A stretch of 64,000 bases of DNA. Origin: Rhizobium leguminosarum (GTDB lineage Bacteria; Pseudomonadota; Alphaproteobacteria; Rhizobiales; Rhizobiaceae). The DNA lies in NCBI RefSeq assembly GCF_001679785.1, contig NZ_CP016286.1, positions 3,470,001 to 3,534,000 on the forward strand. Direction: 5' to 3'. The translations under genes were made by a program, and so were the position numbers. The notes beneath the pieces are model-generated. The model did no database searches, had not been told where the DNA came from, and saw nothing but the letters and a program-made list of their open reading frames with translations. Position 1 is the stretch's first letter, and each line of letters starts with the position of its first letter. Of the stretch, positions 55,954 to 64,000 are shown piece after piece.

Positions 55954-55962
55954 GCGCTGAAG

Positions 55963-56961
55963 ATGAGCGGAATGAACAGACGGCGGATCACTTCGAAGGA
56001 ACTGGCGAAACTCGCCGGCGTCTCCTCCGCCACCATTTCCCGCGCCTTCTCGCCGGATTCACGCATCGGCAGCGCCACCCGCGACCGCATCCTCGCCGTC
56101 GCCCGTGAACATGGCTACCAGCCGAACGCGATCGCCCGCTCGCTGAACAACCAGCGCTCGCGGCTCGTCGCCCTGGTCGTCAATGCGATCGGCAACCCTT
56201 GCGAGGCCGAGGAACAACAGCTTCTCGTCCACCGCCTGCAGGCAAGACAATTGCTGCCGATCATCCTCTGCTGCGCCGATCATTCCGACCGGCTGCAGCT
56301 GATGCGCCTTGCCTCCACCTATCAGGTCGATCACGTCGTCGTCTTCTCCGACATGGTGTCGATGCAAGATGCCGTCGATATCTTCCACACGACGAAGCCG
56401 ATCATCGTCTCCTTCGAACCGCTCGACAACGAAAACGTCTCCAGCATCCGCATCGAAGGCGCTGAGGCCGCCGACGAGATCATCGACAAGATCGTCCGCG
56501 ACGGTAAGAAGCGCTTCGCCTACCTCTCCGGCACCAATTCCAGCTGGATCGACAAGCTCAGGCGCAAATGGTTCGCCGATGCGCTAACCAGGCGCGGCCT
56601 CGCCTTCGAGGCGCAGGCCTTCGGTGACTACTCCTATGATTCCGGCTTCAAGGAAGCTGTGCTGCTGCTGCACCGGGACAAGGTCGACGCCATCATCTGC
56701 GGCAACGACGTCATGGCGATCGGCGCACGCGATGCGGCCCGGCGGGTGCTCGGCAAGAACACGCCTGATGATATCGCCATCGTCGGCCAGGACGGCATCG
56801 CCATGGCCGCCTGGGATTGCAACGACCTCACCACGCTGAGCCTCGACCACGTCGCCTTCATCGATGCCGTCGTCGAATTGATCGAACGCCATGACGCCGA
56901 GATCGAAGGCCCGCACAGCATCACGCTCACCTGCACTGCCCGCTGGGGCTCGACCGCCTGA
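55963..56961 (+). CDS. LacI family transcriptional regulator
   Basis: 332 residues. HTH/hinge ITSKELAKLAGVSSATISRAF with NAIARSLNNQRS, then the effector domain. Its N-terminal domain has no close similarity to the LacI at 45405 beyond the family pattern. It is in an operon with Gfo/Idh upstream and GH2 downstream and is the natural local regulator of the importer and hydrolase genes. Confidence 0.92.
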   Translation: MSGMNRRRITSKELAKLAGVSSATISRAFSPDSRIGSATRDRILAVAREHGYQPNAIARSLNNQRSRLVALVVNAIGNPCEAEEQQLLVHRLQARQLLPIILCCADHSDRLQLMRLASTYQVDHVVVFSDMVSMQDAVDIFHTTKPIIVSFEPLDNENVSSIRIEGAEAADEIIDKIVRDGKKRFAYLSGTNSSWIDKLRRKWFADALTRRGLAFEAQAFGDYSYDSGFKEAVLLLHRDKVDAIICGNDVMAIGARDAARRVLGKNTPDDIAIVGQDGIAMAAWDCNDLTTLSLDHVAFIDAVVELIERHDAEIEGPHSITLTCTARWGSTA

Positions 56962-56996
56962 CAGCTCGCATACCCATTGCATCAAGGAGGAATACG

Positions 56997-57062
56997 ATGA
57001 CTCAATTTTCACGCGCCGAAAGGCGCCGCACCGTCCCTGATGCCGGAACCGGGAGAGCCTGA
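56997..57062 (+). CDS. 21-codon leader-type ORF upstream of the GH2 gene
   Basis: The only AAGGAGG consensus ribosome site in this stretch (56984-56990) lies 6 bp before an ATG that encodes 21 residues (MTQFSRAERRRTVPDAGTGR...) and ends in TGA one base before the GH2 start. The GH2 gene has its own GGGAGAG inside this ORF. It could be a translational-coupling leader or the remnant of a deleted gene. No homology is recognised. Confidence 0.4.
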   Translation: MTQFSRAERRRTVPDAGTGRA

Positions 57063-57063
57063 A

Positions 57064-59307
57064 ATGCGTTCCGTCGTTTCCTTCAATGAAGGCTGGAGTT
57101 TCCACGAGGGCTTCGGCCAGCGTTTGCTCGAAGCTTTCGATGCGGCCAAGTCGGTCAGCCTGCCGCATACCGCCGTCGAACTGCCCTTCAGCTATTTCGA
57201 CGAGACCAGTTATCAGCGCGCCTTCACCTATCAGAAGGTGCTGCGCTGGCTGCCAGAATTCGAGGGCCGCGAGGTTTCGCTCGTCTTCGACGCCGCCATG
57301 GCCGACAGTGTCGTCTATCTGAACGGCGAAGAAATCATTGCCCACAAGGACGGCTACACCCCCTTCGAGGCCCGCCTCACCGGCAAGCTCGTCAAGGGCG
57401 AGAACCTCGTCACCGTCAAGATCGACGGCAGCGAAAACCCCGACATTCCGCCTTTCGGCGGCCGCATCGATTATCTGACCTATGCCGGCATCTACCGCGA
57501 TGTCTGGCTGAAGGTCACCGACCCGGTCTCGATCCGCAATCTCAAGATCGAAACCACAGACGTTCTCCGCCCTGAGAAATCGGCGACCATACGCGTCGAC
57601 ATCGCCAATCCCGAGGGCCGCAGCTTCTCGGCGACCGTCACCGCCACGCTGAAGCAGGCCGACGGCACGGTGGTCGCCACCGCCGCGACCGAAACGATCG
57701 GCAGCCGCACCACGCTCTCCTTTGGCGGCCTCACCGGCATCGCCCTCTGGGACATCACCGATCCCACGCTCTATGACGTCACCGTCGAGCTCAGGACCGA
57801 ACACGGCTCCGACCGTGTCTCGACCAGGTTCGGCTTCCGCACCGCCGAATTCACGCCGGAAGGTTTTCTCCTCAACGGCAAGCCGCTGAAGCTGCGCGGC
57901 CTCAACCGCCACCAGGCCTTCCCCTATATCGGTTATGCCGCCGGCCGCTCCGCCCAGGAGCGCGACGCCGACATCATGAAGACGGTGCTGAAGTGCAATA
58001 TCGTCCGCACCTCGCATTATCCGCAGTCGAAATGGTTCCTCGACCGATGCGACGCTATCGGTCTGCTGGTTTTCGAGGAGATCCCGGGCTGGCAGCATAT
58101 CGGCGATGCCGACTGGCAACAGGAATCGATCGAAAACGTCCGCCGCATGATCGAGCGCGACTGGAACCATCCCTCGATCATCATCTGGGGCGTGCGCATC
58201 AACGAATCGCAGGATAATCACGATTTCTACGCCGAGACCAATCGGTTGGCCCGCGAACTCGACAGCACCCGCCAGACCGGTGGCGTCCGTTATCTCACCG
58301 AGAGCGAACTGCTCGAAGACGTCTATACGATGAACGACTTCATCCTCGGCAACGAGGAACTGCCGGGCGCCAACCGCCCGCGCACCGCACTGCGCGCCCA
58401 GCAGGAAAATACCGGACTGTCGCACAAGGTGCCGTACCTCATCACCGAGTTCAACGGCCACATGCACCCGACGAAGATTTATGACCAGGAGCAGCGTCAG
58501 GCCGAGCATGTGCGCCGTCACCTGGAAGTGCTGAATGCCGCCTATGGCGATCCCGATATCTCCGGCGCCATCGGCTGGTGCATGTTCGATTACAACACCC
58601 ACAAGGATTTCGGCTCCGGCGACCGCATTTGCTATCACGGCGTCATGGACATGTTCCGCGAGCCGAAATTTGCGGCCTATGCCTATATCAGCCAGTGCGA
58701 CCCTTCCGAGGAGATCGTCATGAAGCCGGCGACCTTCTGGGCGCGCGGCGAACGCAATATCGGCGGCGTGCTGCCGCTGATCATCCTGACCAACTGCGAC
58801 GAGGTGGAGCTGCAATATGGCTCGCTTAGCAAGCGCATCGGTCCGGACCGCGAGAACTACCCGCATCTGCCGCATCCGCCGGTCGTACTCGACCATCGGC
58901 ACTTTACCGCCGATGAGCTTGGCACCTGGGGTCTCGAATGGATCGACGGCACCTTCACCGGTTATATCGGCGGCGAGCCGGTGGCCAGCCTGACGCTGGC
59001 AGCCGATCCGTTGCCGACGACCCTGGAAGTGGTTGCCGATAGCTCGACGTTGAAAGCCCGTGAACGCGACAGCACGCGCGTCGTCATCCGCGCCCTCGAC
59101 CAGCGCGGCCAGCGCCTGCCCTTCATGAACGACAGTATTTCGCTGAAGGTTCATGGCCCGGCAAAGATCGTCGGCCCGACCAATGTGCCACTGCAGGGCG
59201 GCACCGCCGGCTTCTGGCTGGAGGCGACGGGGTTCACCGGCGAGATCACCGTCGAAGCGGTTTCCACGCGTTTCGCGCCGGTGACGCTCGGCGTGACGGC
59301 TGCCTAG
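57064..59307 (+). CDS. Glycoside hydrolase family 2 (beta-galactosidase/glucuronidase type)
   Basis: 747 residues with the GH2 layout: sugar-binding jelly roll (1-150), immunoglobulin-like domain (about 155-260), TIM barrel (about 262-560) and a C-terminal beta-domain (about 640-747) as in bacterial beta-galactosidases. The acid/base is E381 in GVRINES and the nucleophile is E462 in YLITEFNG. No signal peptide, so cytoplasmic. It probably hydrolyses the glycoside imported by the ABC system of the same island; galactoside or glucuronide specificity cannot be told apart. The upstream frame to 57040 lacks a ribosome-binding site. Confidence 0.92.
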   Translation: MRSVVSFNEGWSFHEGFGQRLLEAFDAAKSVSLPHTAVELPFSYFDETSYQRAFTYQKVLRWLPEFEGREVSLVFDAAMADSVVYLNGEEIIAHKDGYTPFEARLTGKLVKGENLVTVKIDGSENPDIPPFGGRIDYLTYAGIYRDVWLKVTDPVSIRNLKIETTDVLRPEKSATIRVDIANPEGRSFSATVTATLKQADGTVVATAATETIGSRTTLSFGGLTGIALWDITDPTLYDVTVELRTEHGSDRVSTRFGFRTAEFTPEGFLLNGKPLKLRGLNRHQAFPYIGYAAGRSAQERDADIMKTVLKCNIVRTSHYPQSKWFLDRCDAIGLLVFEEIPGWQHIGDADWQQESIENVRRMIERDWNHPSIIIWGVRINESQDNHDFYAETNRLARELDSTRQTGGVRYLTESELLEDVYTMNDFILGNEELPGANRPRTALRAQQENTGLSHKVPYLITEFNGHMHPTKIYDQEQRQAEHVRRHLEVLNAAYGDPDISGAIGWCMFDYNTHKDFGSGDRICYHGVMDMFREPKFAAYAYISQCDPSEEIVMKPATFWARGERNIGGVLPLIILTNCDEVELQYGSLSKRIGPDRENYPHLPHPPVVLDHRHFTADELGTWGLEWIDGTFTGYIGGEPVASLTLAADPLPTTLEVVADSSTLKARERDSTRVVIRALDQRGQRLPFMNDSISLKVHGPAKIVGPTNVPLQGGTAGFWLEATGFTGEITVEAVSTRFAPVTLGVTAA

Positions 59308-59355
59308 CGCATAACCCCGAAAATCGAAATCGATTTTCGGAAAGGAATTATGCGC
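59307..59355. repeat. Intergenic palindromic repeat, copy E
   Basis: GCGCATAA (59307-59314) pairs with TTATGCGC (59348-59355), and inner CCGAAAATCG (59317-59326) pairs with CGATTTTCGG (59331-59340). It overlaps the last base of the GH2 stop codon and is nearly identical to copy D. Confidence 0.75.
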
Positions 59356-59366
59356 AAACTCAAAGT

Positions 59367-59412
59367 GTTAGAGCGTCCTTAGCGCATCTTTCGAGACGCG
59401 CGGCGCTCTAAC
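59367..59412. repeat. Second palindrome adjoining repeat copy E
   Basis: GTTAGAGCG (59367-59375) and CGCTCTAAC (59404-59412) are perfect 9-bp arms 28 bp apart, 11 bp after copy E and 5 bp before the end of the convergent ATPase gene. Together they form a composite element filling the gap between convergent genes. Confidence 0.65.
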
Positions 59413-59417
59413 GGTCG

Positions 59418-60533
59418 TCAAGCGATCCGCGCTTGGCTATTGGGATCGAAGAACACCGCCTTGTCGAGATTGAAGGCAAGGCGGGTGTTTTGTCCTGGAG
59501 CGATGCCGGTATCGGCGCGCAGGCGGGCGACGACGGATTTGCCGCCGAGCTTGGTGACGGCGAAGGTGTCGGAGCCGGCCGGTTCCACCACCTCGATCAG
59601 GCAATCACCCTCGGTCAGCGAGCGCGCCTTGCGGTCGGCGCCATCGGGATCGGTCAGCGCCTCCGGGCGGATGCCGAAGATCACCTGTCTGCCGGTATAG
59701 GCGGTCAGGCCGTCATTGCCTGAGATGACGGGCAATCTCAGCGGGGCAGCATTCGGCCGCTCCAGCGAGACTTCCAGCCCGCCGGCGCCGTTTTCGACCG
59801 TGGCGTTCAAGAGGTTCATCGCCGGCGATCCCATGAAGTCGGCGACGAAGATATTGGACGGGCTGTTATAGATCTCGGCCGGCGTGCCGAACTGCTGCAG
59901 CACGCCGTCCTTCAGCACGGCGATCTTGGTCGCCAGCGTCATCGCCTCGATCTGGTCATGGGTGACATAGACGAAGGTGGTGCCCATGCGCTGATGCAGC
60001 CGCTTGATCTCGGTGCGCATGTCGACGCGCAGCTTGGCATCGAGGTTGGAGAGCGGCTCGTCGAACAGGAAGACCTGCGGATTGCGCACCAGCGCTCTCC
60101 CCATGGCGACACGCTGGCGCTGGCCGCCGGAGAGCTGGCTCGGCTTGCGGTCGAGCAGATGGCCGATCTGCAGCATGTCGGAGACCTGGGCAATCGCCCT
60201 GGCACGCTCCTCCTTCGGAACGCCGCGGATCTCCATGCCGAAGGCGATGTTGCCCGCCACCGTCATGTTCGGATAGAGCGCATAGGACTGGAACACCATG
60301 GCGATGTCGCGCTTGGAGGGATGCAGGCCGCTGATATCGCGCCCGTCGATCCTGATATCGCCAGAGGTGATCGTCTCCAGCCCGGCAATGGTGTTGAGCA
60401 GGGTGGACTTGCCGCAGCCGGACGGGCCGACCAGCACGAGAAAGCCGCCCTTTTCGAGTTCGAGGTCGATCCCCTTGAGAATGTCGACGGCGCCGAAGCG
60501 TTTTTTGAGACCGGAGATTTCGAGGAAGGCCAT
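59418..60533 (-). CDS. Glucose/mannose-type ABC transporter ATP-binding protein
   Basis: 371 residues. Walker [10 protein letters not shown], signature LSGGQRQR, Walker [14 protein letters not shown]-loop THDQIEA, and a MalK-like C-terminal domain from about 240. Last gene of a four-gene importer operon; 3 bp separate it from the permease gene. Confidence 0.95.
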   Translation of the reverse strand: MAFLEISGLKKRFGAVDILKGIDLELEKGGFLVLVGPSGCGKSTLLNTIAGLETITSGDIRIDGRDISGLHPSKRDIAMVFQSYALYPNMTVAGNIAFGMEIRGVPKEERARAIAQVSDMLQIGHLLDRKPSQLSGGQRQRVAMGRALVRNPQVFLFDEPLSNLDAKLRVDMRTEIKRLHQRMGTTFVYVTHDQIEAMTLATKIAVLKDGVLQQFGTPAEIYNSPSNIFVADFMGSPAMNLLNATVENGAGGLEVSLERPNAAPLRLPVISGNDGLTAYTGRQVIFGIRPEALTDPDGADRKARSLTEGDCLIEVVEPAGSDTFAVTKLGGKSVVARLRADTGIAPGQNTRLAFNLDKAVFFDPNSQARIA

Positions 60534-60536
60534 GGA

Positions 60537-61484
60537 TTACCCTTTGACAGCGCCCGCCATCAGACCGCGCACGAAGTAGCGGCCGGCGAGGATATAGACG
60601 ATGAGCGTCGGCACGGCGGCGATCATCGCCGCCGCCATGTTGACATTGTATTCGACGACGCCCGTCGAGGTGTTGACGACATTGTTCAGCGCCACCGTCA
60701 TCGGCATCGATTCACCGGTGCCGGCATAGGCAGACGCAAACAGGAAGTCGTTCCAGATATTGGTGAACTGGTAGATGACGGTGACGACGATGATCGGCAA
60801 CGAGTTCGGCAGCATGATGCGCCGGAAGATCTGGAAGAAGCTGGCGCCATCGACCTGGGCGGCCCGCACCAGCTCGGTCGGAAAGGCCTCGTAGAAGTTG
60901 CGGAAGAACAGCGTCGTGAAGCCGAGGCCATAGACGACATGCACGAAGACCAGATTGACCGTCGGATTGCCGAAGCCGAAGCTCAGGCCCGTGGCATTCT
61001 GCAGCGTCATGCCGAAGCGGCCGAGCGAGCCGAGGATCGTTGCCATCGGCAACAGCACCGACTGGAACGGAATGAAGCAGGCAAACAGCATCAGCCCGAA
61101 CACCAGCGTATGGCCGGGAAAGCGCCATTTGGTCAGCACATAACCGTTGAGCGCGCCCATAATGGTGGAGATCGCCACTGCCGGCACCACCATCTTGATC
61201 GAGTTCCAGAAGTAGCCCTTGATGCCGGCGCAGGTGAGCCCGACGCAGGTCTCGCCCCAGGCCTTGATCCAGGGATCGAAGGTCGGCGCTTGCGGCAGCG
61301 CCAGCATGTTGCCGTTCTGGATCTCGTCCATGGTCTTGAACGAGGTGGTCAGCATGACGAAGAGCGGCATCAGATAAAGGACGGCAAAGATCAGCAGCAG
61401 GCCGTAGATGACGGTGCGGCCGATCCAGCGGGTGTTGTTGCTGTTCTGCGCCCTGTCGGCTGTCGGTGAGAAGATCGCACTCAT
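60537..61484 (-). CDS. Glucose/mannose-type ABC transporter permease 2
   Basis: 315 residues, six predicted helices. It has the long periplasmic insert TCVGLTCAGIKGYFWNSI, which I associate with GtsC-like permeases of the glucose/mannose group, and the EAA-type loop RAAQVDGASFFQIFRRIMLP. It overlaps the first permease by 4 bp. Confidence 0.93.
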   Translation of the reverse strand: MSAIFSPTADRAQNSNNTRWIGRTVIYGLLLIFAVLYLMPLFVMLTTSFKTMDEIQNGNMLALPQAPTFDPWIKAWGETCVGLTCAGIKGYFWNSIKMVVPAVAISTIMGALNGYVLTKWRFPGHTLVFGLMLFACFIPFQSVLLPMATILGSLGRFGMTLQNATGLSFGFGNPTVNLVFVHVVYGLGFTTLFFRNFYEAFPTELVRAAQVDGASFFQIFRRIMLPNSLPIIVVTVIYQFTNIWNDFLFASAYAGTGESMPMTVALNNVVNTSTGVVEYNVNMAAAMIAAVPTLIVYILAGRYFVRGLMAGAVKG

Positions 61485-62434
61485 CGCGCCTTCTCCTTCA
61501 GTTCGGAATAGAGATAGGGAACGATGATCGCCGAGATCGTCATCAGCATGATGATGGCGCTGGCCGAGCCGACGGCCATCTCGTTGCGCTTGAAGGTGTA
61601 TTCATACATGAAATTGGACGGCAGCCAGGCCGAGCCGCCGGGGCCGCCCGAGGTCAGCGCCACCACCAGGTCGTAGGACTTGATCGCCATATGGGCGAGC
61701 ACGATGAAGGCGGAGAGAAAGATCGGCCGCAGCAGCGGAATGACGATGCGCCGATAGAGCTGGAAGGCAGAAGCGCCATCGATCTGGGCGGCCTTCATGA
61801 TCTCGCCGTCGATGCCGCGCAGTCCCGCCAGGAACATCGCCATGACGAAGCCGGACGCCTGCCAGACACCGGCGATGACGACGGTGTAGATGACGAAGTC
61901 CTTGTTCTTGATCCAGTCGAAGTGGAAGCTGGTCCAGCCAAAATGATGCAGCGTCTGTTCCAGCCCGAGGCCGGGATCGAGGAACCATTTCCAGGCAACG
62001 CCTGTGACGATGAAGGAGAGCGCCATCGGATAGAGGAAGATCGGCCGCAACACGCTCTCGCCGCGGATCTTCTGGTCGAGCAGGATGGCGAGGAACAGAC
62101 CGAGTGCCAGGCAGATGCCGATATAGAGGAAGCCGAAGATCGCCATGTTGGTGATCGAGGTATACCAGGACGACGGCGGATCGCTCTCGAAGGTCCAGCG
62201 CCACAGCCGCTGATAGGCGCGTGCTCCGGTCAGCGCATAGGAGGGAAAGGTCTTGGAATTGGTGAACGACAGATAGGCCGTCCAGACGATGAAGCCGTAG
62301 ACGAAGATGATGGTGATGACGAAGCTCGGCGCCAGCACGATCTTCGGCAGCGCATCCTGCAGCCGCCCCCTCAACGAGATCCCCGTCGATTGCCTCGGTG
62401 TCAGAACCGGATCGGTGGTCGCAACAGTGCTCAT
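61481..62434 (-). CDS. Glucose/mannose-type ABC transporter permease 1
   Basis: 317 residues with six predicted helices and the loop KAAQIDGASAFQLYRRIVIP. The N-terminal cytoplasmic tail (to about 35) is longer than in the second permease. Resembles GtsB. It follows the binding-protein gene after a 127-bp gap with a strong stem-loop. Confidence 0.93.
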   Translation of the reverse strand: MSTVATTDPVLTPRQSTGISLRGRLQDALPKIVLAPSFVITIIFVYGFIVWTAYLSFTNSKTFPSYALTGARAYQRLWRWTFESDPPSSWYTSITNMAIFGFLYIGICLALGLFLAILLDQKIRGESVLRPIFLYPMALSFIVTGVAWKWFLDPGLGLEQTLHHFGWTSFHFDWIKNKDFVIYTVVIAGVWQASGFVMAMFLAGLRGIDGEIMKAAQIDGASAFQLYRRIVIPLLRPIFLSAFIVLAHMAIKSYDLVVALTSGGPGGSAWLPSNFMYEYTFKRNEMAVGSASAIIMLMTISAIIVPYLYSELKEKAR

Positions 62435-62516
62435 GGAATGTCATCTCCTGCCTGCATAATCGTCCGGGCAATCGGCCCTGCATGATCATCCCTGCATGAT
62501 CGGCGCGGAGCCTGAA

Positions 62517-62542
62517 GCTTCCCCGCCAGCAGGCGGGGAAGC
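62517..62542 (-). other. Stem-loop between binding-protein and permease genes
   Basis: GCTTCCCCGCC (62517-62527) and GGCGGGGAAGC (62532-62542) are perfect 11-bp arms with loop AGCA, 19 bp after the binding-protein stop. The minus strand continues TTCAGG, so there is no real U-tract; mRNA protection or partial termination is likely. Confidence 0.7.
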
Positions 62543-62561
62543 ATTGTCATCACAAATGGTC

Positions 62562-63821
62562 TCAGCGGGCGTCGTCGATCGCCTGGACGAGCTGCTTGAC
62601 GGCTTCGTCGGAGGTCTTGATCTGGCCATGGACGAACTTCGAGACGACATCCTTATAGGCATTGGCGATGGCAGGCGGTGCGCCGTAACCTTGCGCCAGC
62701 GAGCCGAACAGCGTGCCGCCTTCGTTGGCTGCCTTCAGATCGGCGATACCCTTCTTGCCGCAGGCATCGAAGTCGGTATCGGGAACGTCGGTACGGGCCG
62801 GCACCGAACCCTTGACGACGTTGAAGGCCGACTGGAAGCTCTTCGACAGCGTTGCCGTTGCCAGCGCCACCTGGGCCGCCTTGCGGTCGTCGGGGACGTT
62901 GAACATGCCGAACATGTCGGAGTTGTAGACCACGCTGCCGTCGGTGCCCGGGAAGCGGTAGCACAGGAAGTCGGTGTCCGGCGTCTTCTTGGCGGCGACG
63001 AATTCCCCCTTGGCCCAGTCGCCCATCACCTGCAACAGCGCGTCACCCTTGATGACCATGGCGGTCGCCAGATTCCAGTCGCGGCCCGAGAAGTTCGGGT
63101 CGACATATTTGATGATCGTCGCCAGATTATCGAAGGACTTCTTCATCGTGTCGGACTTCAGCGATTCATCGTCGAGGTCGTTGAAGGCCTTCTTGTAGAA
63201 CTCCGGCCCGCCGGTCGACAGCACGATGGAATCGAACATCGTCGCTTCCTGCCAGTTCTGGCCGCCGAGTGCCAGCGGGATGACGCCGGCAGCCTTGGCC
63301 TTGTCGAGCAGCGCGATCAGCTCCTCGAAGGTCTTCGGCTGAGTGCCGCCGATCTTGTCCATCACCGCCTTGTTGATCCACAGCCAGTTGACCGAGTGGA
63401 CGTTGACCGGGGCTGCAACCCACTTGCCGTCATAGACCGAGAACTTCTGCAGGGCCGCCGGAACCGACTTGTCCCAGCCTTCCTTCTTGGCCGTCTCCGT
63501 CAGGTCGCCCATGACGCCGGCCTGAGCATAATCGAGCACGGTATAGCCGAGCATCTGCGAGGCCGTCGGATAGGTGCCTGCCGCCACCATCGCCTTCAGC
63601 GCCGTCATCGCCGCATCGCCGCCACCGCCGGCAACCGGAACATCCTTCCAGGCAAAACCTTCCTTGGAAAGATCCTCCTTCAATACGTTCAGTGCCGCTG
63701 CCTCGCCGCCTGACGTCCACCAGTGCAGCATCTGCACTTCCTTCACGTCAGCGGCGTGGGCCGCACTGAGGCCAGCCATCATCACGACAGCAACAGCTGC
63801 CGAGCTCAAAAACTTGCGCAT
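62562..63821 (-). CDS. Glucose/mannose-type ABC transporter substrate-binding protein (GtsA-like)
   Basis: 419 residues with a signal peptide (FLSSAAVAVVMMAGLSAAHA). The mature start VQMLHWWTSGGEAAALNVLK with VPVAGGGGDAAMTALKAMV is characteristic of the glucose/mannose-binding GtsA/GltB-like group. ATG 63821 follows GGGAGGAA; the upstream open frame to 63926 is not used. It begins the importer operon, whose promoter lies in 63822-64000 near the window edge. Glucose or mannose binding is inferred from this similarity. Confidence 0.92.
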   Translation of the reverse strand: MRKFLSSAAVAVVMMAGLSAAHAADVKEVQMLHWWTSGGEAAALNVLKEDLSKEGFAWKDVPVAGGGGDAAMTALKAMVAAGTYPTASQMLGYTVLDYAQAGVMGDLTETAKKEGWDKSVPAALQKFSVYDGKWVAAPVNVHSVNWLWINKAVMDKIGGTQPKTFEELIALLDKAKAAGVIPLALGGQNWQEATMFDSIVLSTGGPEFYKKAFNDLDDESLKSDTMKKSFDNLATIIKYVDPNFSGRDWNLATAMVIKGDALLQVMGDWAKGEFVAAKKTPDTDFLCYRFPGTDGSVVYNSDMFGMFNVPDDRKAAQVALATATLSKSFQSAFNVVKGSVPARTDVPDTDFDACGKKGIADLKAANEGGTLFGSLAQGYGAPPAIANAYKDVVSKFVHGQIKTSDEAVKQLVQAIDDAR

Positions 63822-64000
63822 GAATTTCCTCCCATTGAAAATCGGCGGCAGGACCCTCCCCGCCGCCCGATGTTTACCACCTTGCAGTGGGCAACACGCG
63901 GCCGCGCTCCTCCGCGCGGTTAACAATTTAAAGCGTTATAAGCCTTCTGCCGTCAAGTCCTTTCTCGACTCCCGAGAAAAATATGACTACTAGGACATCC

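Noticed and set aside
56584..59154. 856-codon open frame antisense to LacI and GH2 genes
   Set aside because: Same reason: GH2 with both catalytic glutamates is on the plus strand, and the antisense product is low-complexity and recognisable as nothing.
1..64000. tRNA, rRNA, CRISPR arrays, insertion sequences, integrases, attachment sites
   Set aside because: I looked for tandem spaced repeats, transposase or integrase motifs, and tRNA-like cloverleaf ends near gene borders, and saw none. A tRNAscan and ISfinder search would settle it.

Overview
The window looks like chromosomal DNA of a fast-growing Rhizobiaceae bacterium (Rhizobium / Sinorhizobium / Agrobacterium type). The evidence is high GC with strong third-position GC bias, a polyol importer plus mannitol 2-dehydrogenase operon, an AraFGH plus galactonate dehydratase module, a Ydc-type polyamine operon, a class III adenylate cyclase, an ExoD homologue, many binding-protein-dependent sugar importers, and short palindromic intergenic repeats of the kind common in rhizobia. 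I see no rRNA, tRNA, CRISPR, phage or transposase. Coding density is about 90 percent, and only two gene-free stretches exceed 300 bp.

Layout. 37-6627: LysR regulator and a five-gene polyamine uptake and aldehyde oxidation operon arranged like E. coli ydcSTUVW. 6778-16059: housekeeping and small accessory genes (DUF1328, DoxX, DUF1345, transaldolase, SorC regulator, Ada-type methyltransferase, DUF2244, endonuclease III, TetR/VOC pair, CysZ-like protein, RpiR regulator). 16115-25321 (minus strand): polyol operon, SorC regulator (frameshifted as read) then binding protein, two permeases, ATPase, mannitol dehydrogenase, HAD phosphatase and FGGY kinase. 25472-29278: ExoD-like protein, ROK kinase and GH20 hexosaminidase. 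29494-34463: TetR-controlled RND efflux operon. 34676-35107: OsmC. 35316-42689: AraFGH importer, mutarotase and SDR, facing an FCD-GntR regulator and D-galactonate dehydratase, together a likely De Ley-Doudoroff galactose (or arabinose) module. 42843-45339: DoxX, SDR and adenylate cyclase. 45405-59307: a catabolic island with two LacI regulators, an Fe/2-oxoglutarate dioxygenase, SDR, SMP-30 lactonase, ThuA, a complete ABC importer, a Gfo/Idh/MocA oxidoreductase and a GH2 glycosidase. 59418-63821: glucose/mannose-type ABC importer.

How the parts fit. The window is mostly a carbohydrate and polyamine acquisition region: five separate ABC importers, each beside enzymes and a regulator that predict its substrate class. 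In all five importer operons the binding-protein gene is followed by an intercistronic inverted repeat, which probably sets excess binding protein over membrane components. The least understood part is the 45-59 kb island. Its ThuA plus Gfo/Idh pair recalls the 3-keto-disaccharide route of trehalose use in Sinorhizobium, but it is combined with a dioxygenase, a lactonase and a GH2 enzyme. Its real substrate cannot be read from sequence.

Two genes carry apparent one-base deletions: the SorC regulator of the polyol operon (near 24600) and the first permease of the island importer (near 53288). Either could be a real mutation or an assembly error.
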